This document shows positions 33,853-42,639 of a stretch of DNA of 64,000 nucleotides, in pieces (positions within the stretch are counted from its first letter, which is position 1; every line of letters begins with the position of its first letter). A program made the position numbers and the translations under genes. The notes beneath the pieces are model-generated. The model saw nothing but the letters and a program-made list of their open reading frames with translations, did not search any database and was not told the origin of the DNA. The DNA is from Streptomyces sp. HNM0575 (GTDB lineage Bacteria; Actinomycetota; Actinomycetes; Streptomycetales; Streptomycetaceae): positions 124,001 through 188,000 of the forward strand of contig NZ_JAASAG010000006.1 of the NCBI RefSeq assembly GCF_012726265.1, written 5' to 3'.

Positions 33853-36426
33853 TCAGGTCCCGGAGCCGGTCCCGGTGCGGGTGCCGGTGCTGGTCCCGGA
33901 ACCGGAGTTCCAGCGGCTCACCCGGTGCCAGATCAGCTCCATGGCCGCGGCCGCCGCGACGGCCACGGCCACCGCCGTGAGCGGCATCGCCGTACCGACC
34001 AGCTTCAGCGCGAAGAACCGCTGGAGGACCGGGACGGCCAGTACGGCCACGAAGGCCAGGCCCATCGCCAGCACCAGTCCCACCCGCCACCAGCTGTAGG
34101 GGCGGGCCACGATCGCGAGCACCCACATCGCGATCAGGAAGAGCGTCAGCGTCGCCACGCTGGTCTCGGCGGCCAGCGCCCCCGGCCCGGTGTAGTGATG
34201 ACGGGCCACCAGGTACATCACGAAGGTCGCGGCGCCCGCTACGAGCCCGGCCGGCAGGGAGTACCGCATCACCCTCCGTACGAAGTGCGCCCTGGCCCGC
34301 TCCCGGTTGGGCGCGAGCGCGAGGAAGAAGGCGGGGATGCCGATGGTGAGGGACGAGACCAGCGTCAGGTGGCGGGGCAGGAACGGATAGGGCACCTGCC
34401 AGATGATCACCAGCAGCGCCAGCAGCACCGAGTAGACGGTCTTGGTGAGGAAGAGGTTGGCGACACGTTCGATGTTGCCGATGACGCGCCGCCCCTCGGC
34501 GACGACGGACGGGAGCGCGGCGAAGCTGTCGTCGAGCAGCACGATCTGGGCCACGGCCTTCGTCGCCTCCGAACCCGTGCCCATGGCGACGCCGATGTCC
34601 GCGTTCTTCAGCGCCAGTACGTCGTTGACCCCGTCGCCCGTCATCGCGACATGGTGGCCGTGCTCCTGTAGCGAGCCGACCATGGTCTGCTTCTGCCGCG
34701 GCGTGACCCGGCCGAACACGGTGCCGCTCTCCAGCGCGCGCACCACCCCGGGGGCGTCCAGGGGGAGGCGGTCGGCGTCGACGGGGTTCTGCGCGCCGGA
34801 CAGCCGCAGCTTGCCCGCCACCGCGCCGACGGAGACGGCGTTGTCGCCGGAGAGGACCTTCGCGGCGACGCCCTGGTCGGCGAAGTAGCGCAGGATGTCC
34901 CCGGCGTCGGGGCGCAGCCGCTGTTGCAGTACGACGAGAGCGGCGGGGCGGACGCCGTCGGCGGCCTCCGGAGCGTCCGGCAGGCCGTCGGCCGCGGCCA
35001 GCAGCAGCACCCGCAGCCCTTCGCGGCTGAGCTGCTCGACGTCCCCGGTGGCGGGATGGGCGCGGGGCAGGAGGACGTCGGGAGCGCCGAGCAGCCAGGT
35101 GCGGCGGTTGCCGTCCGGTTCCACGAGGGTGGCGCCGCTGTACTTGCGGGCCGGGGAGAAGGGCAGCGACCGCTCGGTCCGCCACGGTCCCCCGTCCGCG
35201 CGCGGGCCCCCGGGGTCCACGGGATAGGCGTCGATGATGGCCCGCATGCTCGCGTTGGGCCGCGGATCGGAGGAGCCGAGCGCCGCGAGCACCCGCTCTA
35301 CGTACGACTCCGCATCGGGCCCGGCGTACGGCTCCGGACGCGAGCCGTCCCGCCCGTCCCCCGACGCGCTCCCGTCCTCGTCCGCGGGCCCGTTCCCGTC
35401 CCCCGATCCGCCCCCGTCCTCCGACGCGCTCCCGTCCCCGAGGACGCGCACCTCGGCCACGTCCATCCCGCCCTCGGTGAGCGTGCCCGTCTTGTCGAGG
35501 CAGACGATGTCCACCCGCGCCAGCCCCTCGATCGCGGGCAGCTCCTGCACCAGGCATTTCCTGCGCCCCAGCCGTACGACCCCGATGGCGAAGGCGATCG
35601 ACGTCAGCAGCACCAGACCCTCGGGCACCATCGGCGCGATGCCGCCGACCATGCGGCGTACCGCCCCCGCCAGGTCGTTGTGCCCGACCACGAGCTGGCT
35701 GAGCACGAGACCGATCCCGGTCGGCACGATCACCCAGGTCACGAACTTGAGCAGGTCGTTGATCCCGTTGCGGAGCTCCGAGTGGACGAGCGTGAAGCGG
35801 GAGGCCTCCTCGGCGAGCTGCGCGGCGTACGCGGCACGTCCCACCCGCGTCGCGGTGAAGGCGCCGCTGCCGGCGACGACGAAGCTGCCGGACATGACCC
35901 GGTCGCCCCGCTGCTTGGCCACCGGGTCGGCCTCTCCGGTCAGCAGCGACTCGTCGATCTCCAGGCCGTCGGCCTCCGCGACCTCGCCGTCCACGATGCA
36001 CTTGTCCCCGGGGCCGATCTCGACGAGGTCCCCCAGCACGATCTGCGAGGCGGGGAGGGCGACACCCTGCCCATCACGCCGTACGACGGGCCGCGTCTCG
36101 CCGATGACGGCGAGGTTGTCGAGGGTCCGCTTGGCGCGCAGCTCCTGGACGATGCCGATGAGGGTGTTCGCGAGGATCACGAAGCCGAAGAGGCTGTCCT
36201 GGAGCGGCCCCACGAAGAGGATGATCACGAAGAGCACGCCGATGATCGCGTTGAAGCGCGTGAAGACGTTGGCGCGGACGATGTCCGCCAGGGAACGGCT
36301 GCTGCGCACGGGCACGTCGTTGATCTCACCGCGTGCGGTCCGCGCCTCCACCTCCGCGGCGCTCAGCCCGCGCCCGGCGCCGTCCCCGGGCTGCGTCCCG
36401 GCGGAGGTCCCCGTCCGCTCCGTCAT
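33853..36426 (-). CDS. CtpE-like P-type cation-transporting ATPase
   Basis: The 857-residue membrane ATPase has the full P-type set: actuator LLTGEADPV, M4 motif MVPEGLVLLTS, the phosphorylated Asp311 in LDKTGTLTEGG, and the hinge MTGDGVNDVLALKNADIGVA. About nine or ten membrane helices are predicted. The MVPEGLVLL variant points to the CtpE group, whose mycobacterial member is a calcium importer, but divalent specificity is not settled. The N-domain carries an unusual 50-residue Gly/Ser/Asp/Glu repetitive insert (around 325-375) just after the phosphorylation site. ATG at 36426 begins it. It is monocistronic; upstream lies a small ANTAR gene reading the same way. Confidence 0.88.
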   Translation of the reverse strand: MTERTGTSAGTQPGDGAGRGLSAAEVEARTARGEINDVPVRSSRSLADIVRANVFTRFNAIIGVLFVIILFVGPLQDSLFGFVILANTLIGIVQELRAKRTLDNLAVIGETRPVVRRDGQGVALPASQIVLGDLVEIGPGDKCIVDGEVAEADGLEIDESLLTGEADPVAKQRGDRVMSGSFVVAGSGAFTATRVGRAAYAAQLAEEASRFTLVHSELRNGINDLLKFVTWVIVPTGIGLVLSQLVVGHNDLAGAVRRMVGGIAPMVPEGLVLLTSIAFAIGVVRLGRRKCLVQELPAIEGLARVDIVCLDKTGTLTEGGMDVAEVRVLGDGSASEDGGGSGDGNGPADEDGSASGDGRDGSRPEPYAGPDAESYVERVLAALGSSDPRPNASMRAIIDAYPVDPGGPRADGGPWRTERSLPFSPARKYSGATLVEPDGNRRTWLLGAPDVLLPRAHPATGDVEQLSREGLRVLLLAAADGLPDAPEAADGVRPAALVVLQQRLRPDAGDILRYFADQGVAAKVLSGDNAVSVGAVAGKLRLSGAQNPVDADRLPLDAPGVVRALESGTVFGRVTPRQKQTMVGSLQEHGHHVAMTGDGVNDVLALKNADIGVAMGTGSEATKAVAQIVLLDDSFAALPSVVAEGRRVIGNIERVANLFLTKTVYSVLLALLVIIWQVPYPFLPRHLTLVSSLTIGIPAFFLALAPNRERARAHFVRRVMRYSLPAGLVAGAATFVMYLVARHHYTGPGALAAETSVATLTLFLIAMWVLAIVARPYSWWRVGLVLAMGLAFVAVLAVPVLQRFFALKLVGTAMPLTAVAVAVAAAAAMELIWHRVSRWNSGSGTSTGTRTGTGSGT

Positions 36427-36447
36427 GCATCCGACGTTACGGGCGTT

Positions 36448-36741
36448 TTACGTGCCCCGCCCCGCTTCGTCCGTCTCCGTGGTCCCCAGCGCGGTACGCA
36501 GCGCCGCGCTCAGCGTGTCCGGCAGCGCGTCCCCCTGCGTGGTCGCCACCAGGGCGGCGGCGACCTTGTGGAGCTTGACGTTGGCGCGCTGGGAGACCTC
36601 GACGAGCACGTCCCAGGCGCTGTCCGGCGTGCAGCGGTAGGCAGCCATCAGCACCCCGTGCGCCTGGTCGATGACCGGACGCGTCTCCATGGCTCGGCGA
36701 AGCTGTTCCAGCTCGGTAAGCGGATTCTCCGCGTCGCCCAT
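36448..36741 (-). CDS. small ANTAR-domain RNA-binding protein
   Basis: The 97-residue protein is essentially one ANTAR domain: LEQLRRAMETRPVIDQAHGV and LMAAYRCTPDSAWDVLVEVS make its three-helix core (about residues 11-60). ANTAR proteins bind paired hexaloop RNA stems and act as antiterminators, usually with a GAF, PAS or receiver sensor domain. None is present, so this one would need a partner or act constitutively. ATG at 36741 has a purine-rich AAAAGGGGCAGGA just upstream. Promoter-like AT-rich sequence lies near 36825-36845. Located 21 nt upstream of the P-type ATPase start, so co-transcription is possible. Confidence 0.82.
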   Translation of the reverse strand: MGDAENPLTELEQLRRAMETRPVIDQAHGVLMAAYRCTPDSAWDVLVEVSQRANVKLHKVAAALVATTQGDALPDTLSAALRTALGTTETDEAGRGT

Positions 36742-36991
36742 TCCTGCCCCTTTTGTTCAGCTCAGGGTGACCGGTGGCGCACCGCCGACACGGCGGGGCG
36801 TTCGGGCATAGGCCCTGACGACGGATGATACGCAAAATCGCATAAGGGGGCTGTGGCAGGAGTCGCACGTCACAGCGGGCGGACGCTGCGCGCCCGCCGG
36901 GGACTTCGGCCGCCGCGACCGGCCGTCGCGACGGCTGCCGCGACCGGCCGCCCTGGTCGCGGCGGCCGACGTCGCAAGCGCGAGGGAGCAG

Positions 36992-37699
36992 TCAGCCGGG
37001 CACGAGCCCGTACGCGTGCCGGTAGCGCTCGACGGTGCTGCGCTTCAGCCCCGGATACTGCTGCACCCGCCGCCACTGCTCCGTCGGACCGCCGATGCCG
37101 CGCCCCGGAGCGTCCAGGGCGTCGACGTGGGCCTGCGCGCTCTCCCACTCCGCGTAGTTCAGTACGCGCTCGCCGTCCGTGGAGACGTGGAAGTGGGCGG
37201 CGATGCCGCCGCCCGGCGGCTGCGGATCGGTCCCCAGTGCCTCGAACACCGCGTCCACCCAGGCCCGTTGACGGACCGGGTCCGGCCCCTCGAACTCCAC
37301 CGACACGATCACGACGCAGCCCGGCACCCGTGCGTCCCCCTCCGCCCGGCCGCCGCGGTAGTGGCGGTAGCTCCCGAGGGCGAGGCGCTCGATGCCCGGC
37401 ACGGCCGCGTCGATCGCGTCGTTCCGCGTCCCGCGGTGCTCGCGTGCGTAGGCCGCGTACGCGTCCTCGCCCGTCCACTGCGAGTGGTGCAGCAGGGTCA
37501 CGCCGTCCTCGCCCGTGTAGAGGTGATAGCCGAGAAGGCCCGGCGACGGCCAGGGCTCCGGCTCCCAGGCGCCGGCGATCGCGTCGAGGGCCGCCTGCCG
37601 GTCCCCGGGCCGCGGCAGGCGCCATCTGCTGAAGAAGGCGATGCGGGAGTCCTCGCGTGCCGGGTCGGGGTGGTCGGTGGTGCGTACGGTCGCGGTCAT
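36992..37699 (-). CDS. tandem antibiotic-biosynthesis-monooxygenase-fold protein
   Basis: This 235-residue protein consists of two ferredoxin-like ABM modules. The first has RIAFFSRWRLPRPGDRQAAL and LLHHSQWTGEDAYAAYAREH; the second has GIAAHFHVSTDGERVLNYAEW and ESAQAHVDAL. ABM-fold proteins are cofactor-free monooxygenases or small-molecule binders; duplicates often act as detoxification or unknown enzymes. There is no biosynthetic cluster around it, so a role in natural-product synthesis is not implied. ATG at 37699 is the only good start. The 250-nt gap downstream, to the ANTAR gene, holds no gene. Confidence 0.78.
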   Translation of the reverse strand: MTATVRTTDHPDPAREDSRIAFFSRWRLPRPGDRQAALDAIAGAWEPEPWPSPGLLGYHLYTGEDGVTLLHHSQWTGEDAYAAYAREHRGTRNDAIDAAVPGIERLALGSYRHYRGGRAEGDARVPGCVVIVSVEFEGPDPVRQRAWVDAVFEALGTDPQPPGGGIAAHFHVSTDGERVLNYAEWESAQAHVDALDAPGRGIGGPTEQWRRVQQYPGLKRSTVERYRHAYGLVPG

Positions 37700-37879
37700 G
37701 GCCTGCTGCCTCCGGATGCACGGGTGTAGGGGCGTACGGACGGGCGCGGCGCCTCGTGCGCGGTGCCGTCGTCACGCTCCACGCTCGTACTTCAAGCTCC
37801 GTTGAAGTCAAGGGAGTTCGGGGGAGGGGGCGCGGGCCGAGGAGGGTCCGCTCAGGCGGAGCCGATCACGCGTGGACGC

Positions 37880-38155
37880 TCACTCACCGGAGTTCTGCGC
37901 GTCCCGCTCCCGCTGCATGGCCCGCTCGCGTGCCCGCACGTACCAGAGGCCCAGCAGTCCGAGGCCGCCGCCGGCGCCGCATGTCCAGATGAACCAGGTG
38001 TGCCCGTGGTCCTCGTACCAGCCGTAGAAGGGCAGTTGAGCGAGGAAGAGGACGAACCAGATGCCGGTGCCGACCACTACGGTGCCCCTGACCGGGCCTT
38101 CGAGGGGCTCGGGGGCTTCGCGCTGGCCGTCGGTCCAGCGGTTCATCAGGCCCAT
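37880..38155 (-). CDS. DUF2530 small membrane protein
   Basis: The 91-residue protein has two hydrophobic helices, GTVVVGTGIWFVLFLAQLPF (about 29-48) and TWFIWTCGAGGGLGLLGLWY (about 59-78), with a charged tail, matching DUF2530. The family is actinobacterial, of unknown function. It is divergent from the NCS2 permease, a pairing I believe is conserved in Streptomyces. ATG at 38155 has GAGGAAG about 8 nt upstream; a longer frame beginning at 38476 is basic and unlikely. Confidence 0.85.
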   Translation of the reverse strand: MGLMNRWTDGQREAPEPLEGPVRGTVVVGTGIWFVLFLAQLPFYGWYEDHGHTWFIWTCGAGGGLGLLGLWYVRARERAMQRERDAQNSGE

Positions 38156-38556
38156 CGCCGCAGCTTCCTCTCGCGCTCGCAGTGCCGGCGCCCGTGGGGT
38201 GCGCCGTCGGGCAGGGGTGAACAGCCGGGTCAGCCTATCGAGGGACGGCGCGAGCGCGGGAGCCGGTGCCGGTCGCACATACGGCTTGGGTCCGGGGCAC
38301 GCGCCCGCGGTCCGGGGTGGGCATGGTCGGGGTGCCCGGCGGCTCTTCCGGCGGGCTCCAAGGGACGCATCTACGCGCGGAGATGGCGCTCTTCGTGCAC
38401 GTTTCCCCATACTGCAAGCACTTGGACCTGGCCGGAATCGCTCGCCTCGCGTCCAGTTTTGATCGTTGTTGCACATCGGCCCGTCCGGCCGCAGGGGCCC
38501 GCCCGTTCCGGCGGCCCGCAGCCCCCGCGGGCCGCACCGCTATATCGAGGTCGCAC
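38156..38556. other. 401-nt divergent region between DUF2530 and the NCS2 permease
   Basis: No gene is supported. The stretch from about 38395 to 38485 is less GC-rich than its surroundings and contains TTTTGATCGTTGTTGCACAT, which may contain the permease promoter, but no clear -35/-10 pair was found. No purine riboswitch consensus was seen. Confidence 0.4.
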
Positions 38557-39981
38557 ATGCCCTCCACGGCCACCACTCCGGTCGACCGTTTCTTCAAGAT
38601 CTCCGAGCGCGGTTCCACGGTCGGCCGGGAACTCCGGGGTGGCCTGGCCACCTTCTTCGCGATGGCCTACATCATCGTGCTGAACCCGATCATCCTCGCT
38701 TCCGCCAAGGACAAGTTCGGGCATCAGCTGGACAACGCACAGCTCGTCACCGCGACCGCGCTGATCGCGGGGATCACGACCGTGCTGATGGGCGTCGTCG
38801 GCAACGCGCCGATCGCGCTCGCCGCCGGGCTCGGCATCAACGCCGTCGTCGCCCTCCAGCTCGCGCCCGAGATGAGCTGGCCGGACGCCATGGGGATGGT
38901 CGTGCTGGCCGGGCTCGTACTGATGATCCTCGTCGCCTCCGGGCTGCGGCAGCGCGTGCTGGACGCGATCCCGAGCGGCATGCGCCGCTCCATCGCCATC
39001 GGCATCGGCCTGTTCATCACGCTCATCGGCCTCGTCGACTCCGGCTTCGTCACCCGCAATCCGGACGCCGCGCACACCACCGTGCCGCTCGGGCTGGGAC
39101 AGGGCGGTCAGTTGAAGGGCTGGCCCGTGCTGGTCTTCGTGCTCGGGGTGGCGCTGATGTTCGTGCTGATCGTCCGCAAGGCCAAAGGCGCGATCCTCAT
39201 CGGCATCGTCACCATGACCGTGGTCGCGATCGTCATCAACGCGCTGGCGGACATCCCGGACTCGGCCTGGGGCCTCGATGTGCCGAGGGCGCCGGATTCG
39301 CTGGTGAGCACGCCCGACTTCGGGCTGGTCGGGCAGGTCAGCCTCTTCGGCGGCTTCGAGGAGGTGGGGCCGCTGACGGGCTCTCTCTTCGTCTTCACGG
39401 TGCTGCTGTCCGGCTTCTTCGACGCGATGGGCACGATCATCGGCGTGGGCGAGGAGTCGGGGCTCACCGACGAGAACGGCCAACTGCCCGGAATGGGCCG
39501 GATCTTGATGGTCGACGGACTGGGCGTCGCGGGCGGCGGCGTCGGGTCCTGCTCGGCGAACACGTGCTTCGTGGAGTCCACCGCGGGCGTCGGCGAGGGC
39601 GCACGCACGGGACTGGCCAACATCGTGACCGGCGGGCTCTTCCTGCTCGCGCTCGTCCTCACGCCGCTCGCGACGATCGTGCCGTCGCAGGCGGCCACTC
39701 CGGCCCTGGTCGTCGTCGGCTTCCTGATCATGGCCTCGAACGTCGGCTCCATCGAGTGGAACGACCCCACCATCGCCGTGCCGGCCTTCCTCACCGTGAT
39801 CGCGATGCCCTTCACCTACAGCATCACCAACGGCATCGGCCTCGGAGTGCTCGCCTTCCTCCTGCTGAAGGCCGTGACCGGGCGGATCCGTGAAGTGCCG
39901 TGGCTGCTGGGCGTCGTCGGCGCCTGCTTCCTCGTCTACTTCATGCTCGACCCGATCGAGCAGGCACTTGGCGTGAAGTGA
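38557..39981 (+). CDS. NCS2-family purine permease (hypoxanthine/guanine type)
   Basis: This 474-residue membrane transporter belongs to the AzgA-like branch of NCS2: RGGLATFFAMAYIIVLNP at the start of TM1, GNAPIALAAGLGINAVVA, LLSGFFDAMGTIIGVGEESG in TM8, and SCSANTCFVESTAGVGEGAR bearing the conserved glutamate near TM10. About fourteen membrane segments are predicted. AzgA relatives import hypoxanthine, guanine or adenine with protons. The ATG at 38557 begins the conserved protein. The last 41 bp overlap the 3' end of the convergent ribbon-helix-helix gene. Confidence 0.92.
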   Translation: MPSTATTPVDRFFKISERGSTVGRELRGGLATFFAMAYIIVLNPIILASAKDKFGHQLDNAQLVTATALIAGITTVLMGVVGNAPIALAAGLGINAVVALQLAPEMSWPDAMGMVVLAGLVLMILVASGLRQRVLDAIPSGMRRSIAIGIGLFITLIGLVDSGFVTRNPDAAHTTVPLGLGQGGQLKGWPVLVFVLGVALMFVLIVRKAKGAILIGIVTMTVVAIVINALADIPDSAWGLDVPRAPDSLVSTPDFGLVGQVSLFGGFEEVGPLTGSLFVFTVLLSGFFDAMGTIIGVGEESGLTDENGQLPGMGRILMVDGLGVAGGGVGSCSANTCFVESTAGVGEGARTGLANIVTGGLFLLALVLTPLATIVPSQAATPALVVVGFLIMASNVGSIEWNDPTIAVPAFLTVIAMPFTYSITNGIGLGVLAFLLLKAVTGRIREVPWLLGVVGACFLVYFMLDPIEQALGVK

Positions 39982-40228
39982 CCCGCTGCGGGCCGGACGG
40001 CGAGCCGGAACGCTCCGCCCCGCCGTCCCGCCCGCCGGGCGGCGAGCCGAAGAACCGCTCCGTCTCCTCGACCGAGGTCTGGAGCCGTTCGTCGAAGTCG
40101 TGGCGCACGAGCGCACGGACCACATAGTCCTGGACGCTCATGCCGCGCTTGCCGGCGTGGGCGTGCAGCCGCTCGAACAGGTCGCTGTCCATCCGCAGGC
40201 TGAGCACCTTCGAGGTCGTCGAAGTCAT
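39941..40228 (-). CDS. CopG-type ribbon-helix-helix protein
   Basis: The 95-residue protein has an N-terminal ribbon-helix-helix: VLSLRMDSDLFERLHAHAGK (about residues 8-27) followed by RGMSVQDYVVRALVRHD. Such proteins bind DNA as dimers and act as repressors or antitoxins; there is no toxin-like partner next to it. The Gly/Ser/Pro/Arg tail (from about 60) is poorly conserved and lies over the 3' end of the NCS2 gene. ATG at 40228 is the only start. It is divergent from MarR, with a 139-nt gap holding the MarR promoter. Confidence 0.8.
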   Translation of the reverse strand: MTSTTSKVLSLRMDSDLFERLHAHAGKRGMSVQDYVVRALVRHDFDERLQTSVEETERFFGSPPGGRDGGAERSGSPSGPQRVTSRQVPARSGRA

Positions 40229-40333
40229 GCGTCCAACGGTCCCGGGCGGGCCCGGGGTGATGCCTCAGATTTCCGTGCGAAGTCACTCGTATGTGTGAGC
40301 AGACGTACAGACCGTGACCCCGGCCCTCGCCTG

Positions 40334-40361
40334 TTCATTAGGCCAGGTAATGAGTTACGCT
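40334..40361 (+). promoter_or_regulatory. promoter of the MarR gene, giving a leaderless mRNA
   Basis: TTCATT (40334-40339) and TACGCT (40356-40361) are spaced 16 bp apart. The -10 is followed by six bases and then the ATG at 40368, so transcription should start at or next to the start codon. This rules out the in-frame ATG at 40350, which lies upstream of the -10. Confidence 0.6.
40347..40358. promoter_or_regulatory. candidate MarR autoregulatory operator
   Basis: GTAATGAGTTAC has 4-bp inverted arms around four bases and overlaps the -10 of the marR promoter. MarR proteins often repress their own promoters through such dyads. Confidence 0.45.
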
Positions 40362-40367
40362 AACAAC

Positions 40368-40856
40368 ATGCCGGAGACATCCGAGCGTTACGCCAAGGTT
40401 CCCGCCCCCACAGGAGCGGGTGCCGCCACCGCGAGCGAGCTGGACGCCGCCGCGGTGAACTCGCTGCGTACCGCCGTCATGCGCCTGTCGCGGCGCCTGC
40501 GGCACCAGCGCGTGGACGAGTCGCTGAGCCCCACCGAGATGTCCGTGCTCGGCACGCTCGCCCGCTGCGGCTCGGCCACGCCCAGCGAGCTGGCACGCAA
40601 GGAGCATGTGCAGCCGCCGTCGATGACCCGCATCGTCTCGATGCTGGAGGCGAAGGGTCTGGTGCGGCTGGAGCCGCACCCCGACGACCGCCGCCAGAAG
40701 ACGGTCACGCAGACCGGGCGGGCCGAGACGATGCTCGCCGCCAGCCGCGAGAAGCGGAACGCCTGGCTGGCAGAGCTGGCGGGGCGGCTCGACGATGACG
40801 AGTGGGAGCGGCTGCGGGCCGCGGCCCCGGTGCTGGAGAAGCTGGCGCACTCGTAG
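40368..40856 (+). CDS. MarR-family transcriptional regulator
   Basis: This 162-residue regulator has the winged helix of MarR: LSPTEMSVLGTLARCGSATP (about 50-69), SELARKEHVQPPSMTRIVSM as recognition helix, and the wing VRLEPHPDDRRQKTVTQT. MarR dimers lose DNA affinity when they bind small aromatic or drug-like ligands. It is followed by a perfect terminator palindrome and then an MFS gene, so it may control the exporter from its own transcript. The leaderless start at 40368 is chosen because a -10 box is six bases upstream. Confidence 0.92.
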   Translation: MPETSERYAKVPAPTGAGAATASELDAAAVNSLRTAVMRLSRRLRHQRVDESLSPTEMSVLGTLARCGSATPSELARKEHVQPPSMTRIVSMLEAKGLVRLEPHPDDRRQKTVTQTGRAETMLAASREKRNAWLAELAGRLDDDEWERLRAAAPVLEKLAHS

Positions 40857-40859
40857 CGG

Positions 40860-40879
40860 CGGAGCCCCGCGGGGCTCCG
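40860..40879 (+). terminator. perfect GC palindrome after marR
   Basis: CGGAGCCCCGCGGGGCTCCG is a 20-bp perfect palindrome starting three nucleotides after the marR stop. It separates marR from the MFS gene. Confidence 0.75.
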
Positions 40880-41044
40880 CGCGGACGGCAGCGACGGTAC
40901 GGCGGTCCGCCGTACGGCAGCAGGTGCACGGCGGCGATGCCACGGCCGCAGCGGTACGGCAGCGGCGGCACGGAGCGGACGGACGGACGAAGGAAGACGA
41001 CGACGCGGACGACTGACGCGGACAGACGAGGAGGCGAAGGCGAT

Positions 41045-42616
41045 TTGAGTACGGGCCACGGAGCAGATTCCGCACCCGCACCCGATGACAAGCCGTTGAA
41101 CGACGACGACACAGTTCACGACGACAAGACACTTCACTACGGCAAGGCACTTCACGACGACGGGCCGTTGAACGACGACGGGCCGTTGAACGACGACGGG
41201 ACGGCGGACGACCGGAGCGGCGAGCGGCGCCGCGGTCCCGCCGACGCAGACGGGCAGGGCGAAGGCGCCGCGGACGACGGGCGAAGGCCCGCCTCGAAGC
41301 CGTCGATGTTCTCGTCCCTGCGGATACGCAACTACCGGCTCTTCGCCATGGGCCAGGCCGTCTCCAACACCGGCACCTGGATGCAGCGCATCGCCCAGGA
41401 CTGGCTGGTGCTCAGCCTCACCGGGTCCGCGACCGCCGTGGGCATCACCACGGCCCTACAGTTCCTGCCCCTCCTGCTGTTCGGCCTCTACGGCGGAGTC
41501 GTCGCCGACCGCTGCGACAAGCGCCGGCTGCTGCTGATCACCCAGTCCGTCATGGGCCTCACGGGTCTCGTCCTGGCCGCGCTGACGCTCAGCGACAACG
41601 TCCACGTCTGGCACGTCTACGCCCTCGCGTTCGTGCTCGGCCTGGCGACCGTGCTCGACAATCCGACGCGTCAGACCTTCGTCTCCGAGATGGTCGGCCC
41701 CGGCCAGATAGGCAACGCGGTCTCGCTCAACTCCGCGAACTTCCAGAGCGCCCGCCTCGTCGGGCCCGCCATCGCCGGCGTGATGATCTCCGCCGTCGGC
41801 AGCGGCTGGGCGTTCCTCTTCAACGGGCTCTCGTTCATCGCCCCGCTCACCGGTCTGCTGATGATCCGCACCGGCGAACTGCACCCCAGCGAGCGCGCGC
41901 CCCGCAGCAAGGGCCAGCTGCGCGAGGGCCTGACGTATGTGCGCAGCCATCCCGAACTGATCTGGCCGATCGTGCTCGTGGGCTTCGTCGGCACCTTCGG
42001 CTTCAACTTCCCGATCTGGCTCACCGCGTTCACGGACAAGGTCTTCGAGGAGGGCGCCGGGACATACGGGCTGCTCAACACGCTCATGGCCGTGGGCTCC
42101 GTGGTGGGGGCGCTGCTGTCCGCACGGCGCGGTGCCTCCCGTATGCGGCTGATGGCGGGGGCCGCCCTGCTCTTCGGGGTGCTGGAGATCGCGGCGGCAC
42201 TCTCGCCGTCGTTCTGGCTCTTCGCGGCGCTGATGGCACCCATCGGCATCATGGGCCTGACCTTCAACGTCACCGCCAACTCCAGCGTGCAGACGGCCTC
42301 GGACCCCGCGATGAGGGGCCGGGTGATGAGCCTCTACATGATGGTCTTCATGGGCGGTACGCCCATCGGCGGGCCGCTCATGGGCTGGGTCACCGACACC
42401 TTCGGCGCCCGCATCGGCTTCCTGTCCGGCGGGCTGATCTCGGCGGTCGTCGCCGTGGGCGTGGGCCTGGCACTCGCGCGGGCCGGTGGGCTGCGGCTCT
42501 GCGTGGACCTGCGGCGCGGGCACCGGCACGTGACGTTCGTACCGCGGGAGCCGTCGCCCGGTCCCGAGCGGGCGACGACCGGTGCGGACCGGGAAAGGGT
42601 GACTTCTGCCGCCTGA
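41045..42616 (+). CDS. MFS transporter (MFS_3/DUF894 type)
   Basis: This 523-residue protein has a long acidic cytoplasmic N-terminus of about 90 residues with a duplicated DDGPLNDDG element. Twelve predicted membrane helices follow. Signatures of the enterobactin-exporter-like MFS_3 group are RNYRLFAMGQAVSNTGTWMQ (about 97-116), DRCDKRRLLL and NPTRQTFVSEMVG. Likely an efflux carrier; proximity to MarR suggests drug-like or toxic substrates. The TTG at 41045 has AAGG close by and GAGGAGG 10 nt upstream; no ATG or GTG is available before the conserved region. The cardiolipin-synthase-like gene starts 23 nt after it. Confidence 0.83.
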   Translation: MSTGHGADSAPAPDDKPLNDDDTVHDDKTLHYGKALHDDGPLNDDGPLNDDGTADDRSGERRRGPADADGQGEGAADDGRRPASKPSMFSSLRIRNYRLFAMGQAVSNTGTWMQRIAQDWLVLSLTGSATAVGITTALQFLPLLLFGLYGGVVADRCDKRRLLLITQSVMGLTGLVLAALTLSDNVHVWHVYALAFVLGLATVLDNPTRQTFVSEMVGPGQIGNAVSLNSANFQSARLVGPAIAGVMISAVGSGWAFLFNGLSFIAPLTGLLMIRTGELHPSERAPRSKGQLREGLTYVRSHPELIWPIVLVGFVGTFGFNFPIWLTAFTDKVFEEGAGTYGLLNTLMAVGSVVGALLSARRGASRMRLMAGAALLFGVLEIAAALSPSFWLFAALMAPIGIMGLTFNVTANSSVQTASDPAMRGRVMSLYMMVFMGGTPIGGPLMGWVTDTFGARIGFLSGGLISAVVAVGVGLALARAGGLRLCVDLRRGHRHVTFVPREPSPGPERATTGADRERVTSAA

Positions 42617-42639
42617 CGGCCGACTCGTAGGCTCCGCAC

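Noticed and set aside
39941..40228. Antitoxin of a toxin-antitoxin pair
   Set aside because: Ribbon-helix-helix proteins can be antitoxins, but the neighbours are a purine permease and MarR, with no toxin-like ORF next to it.
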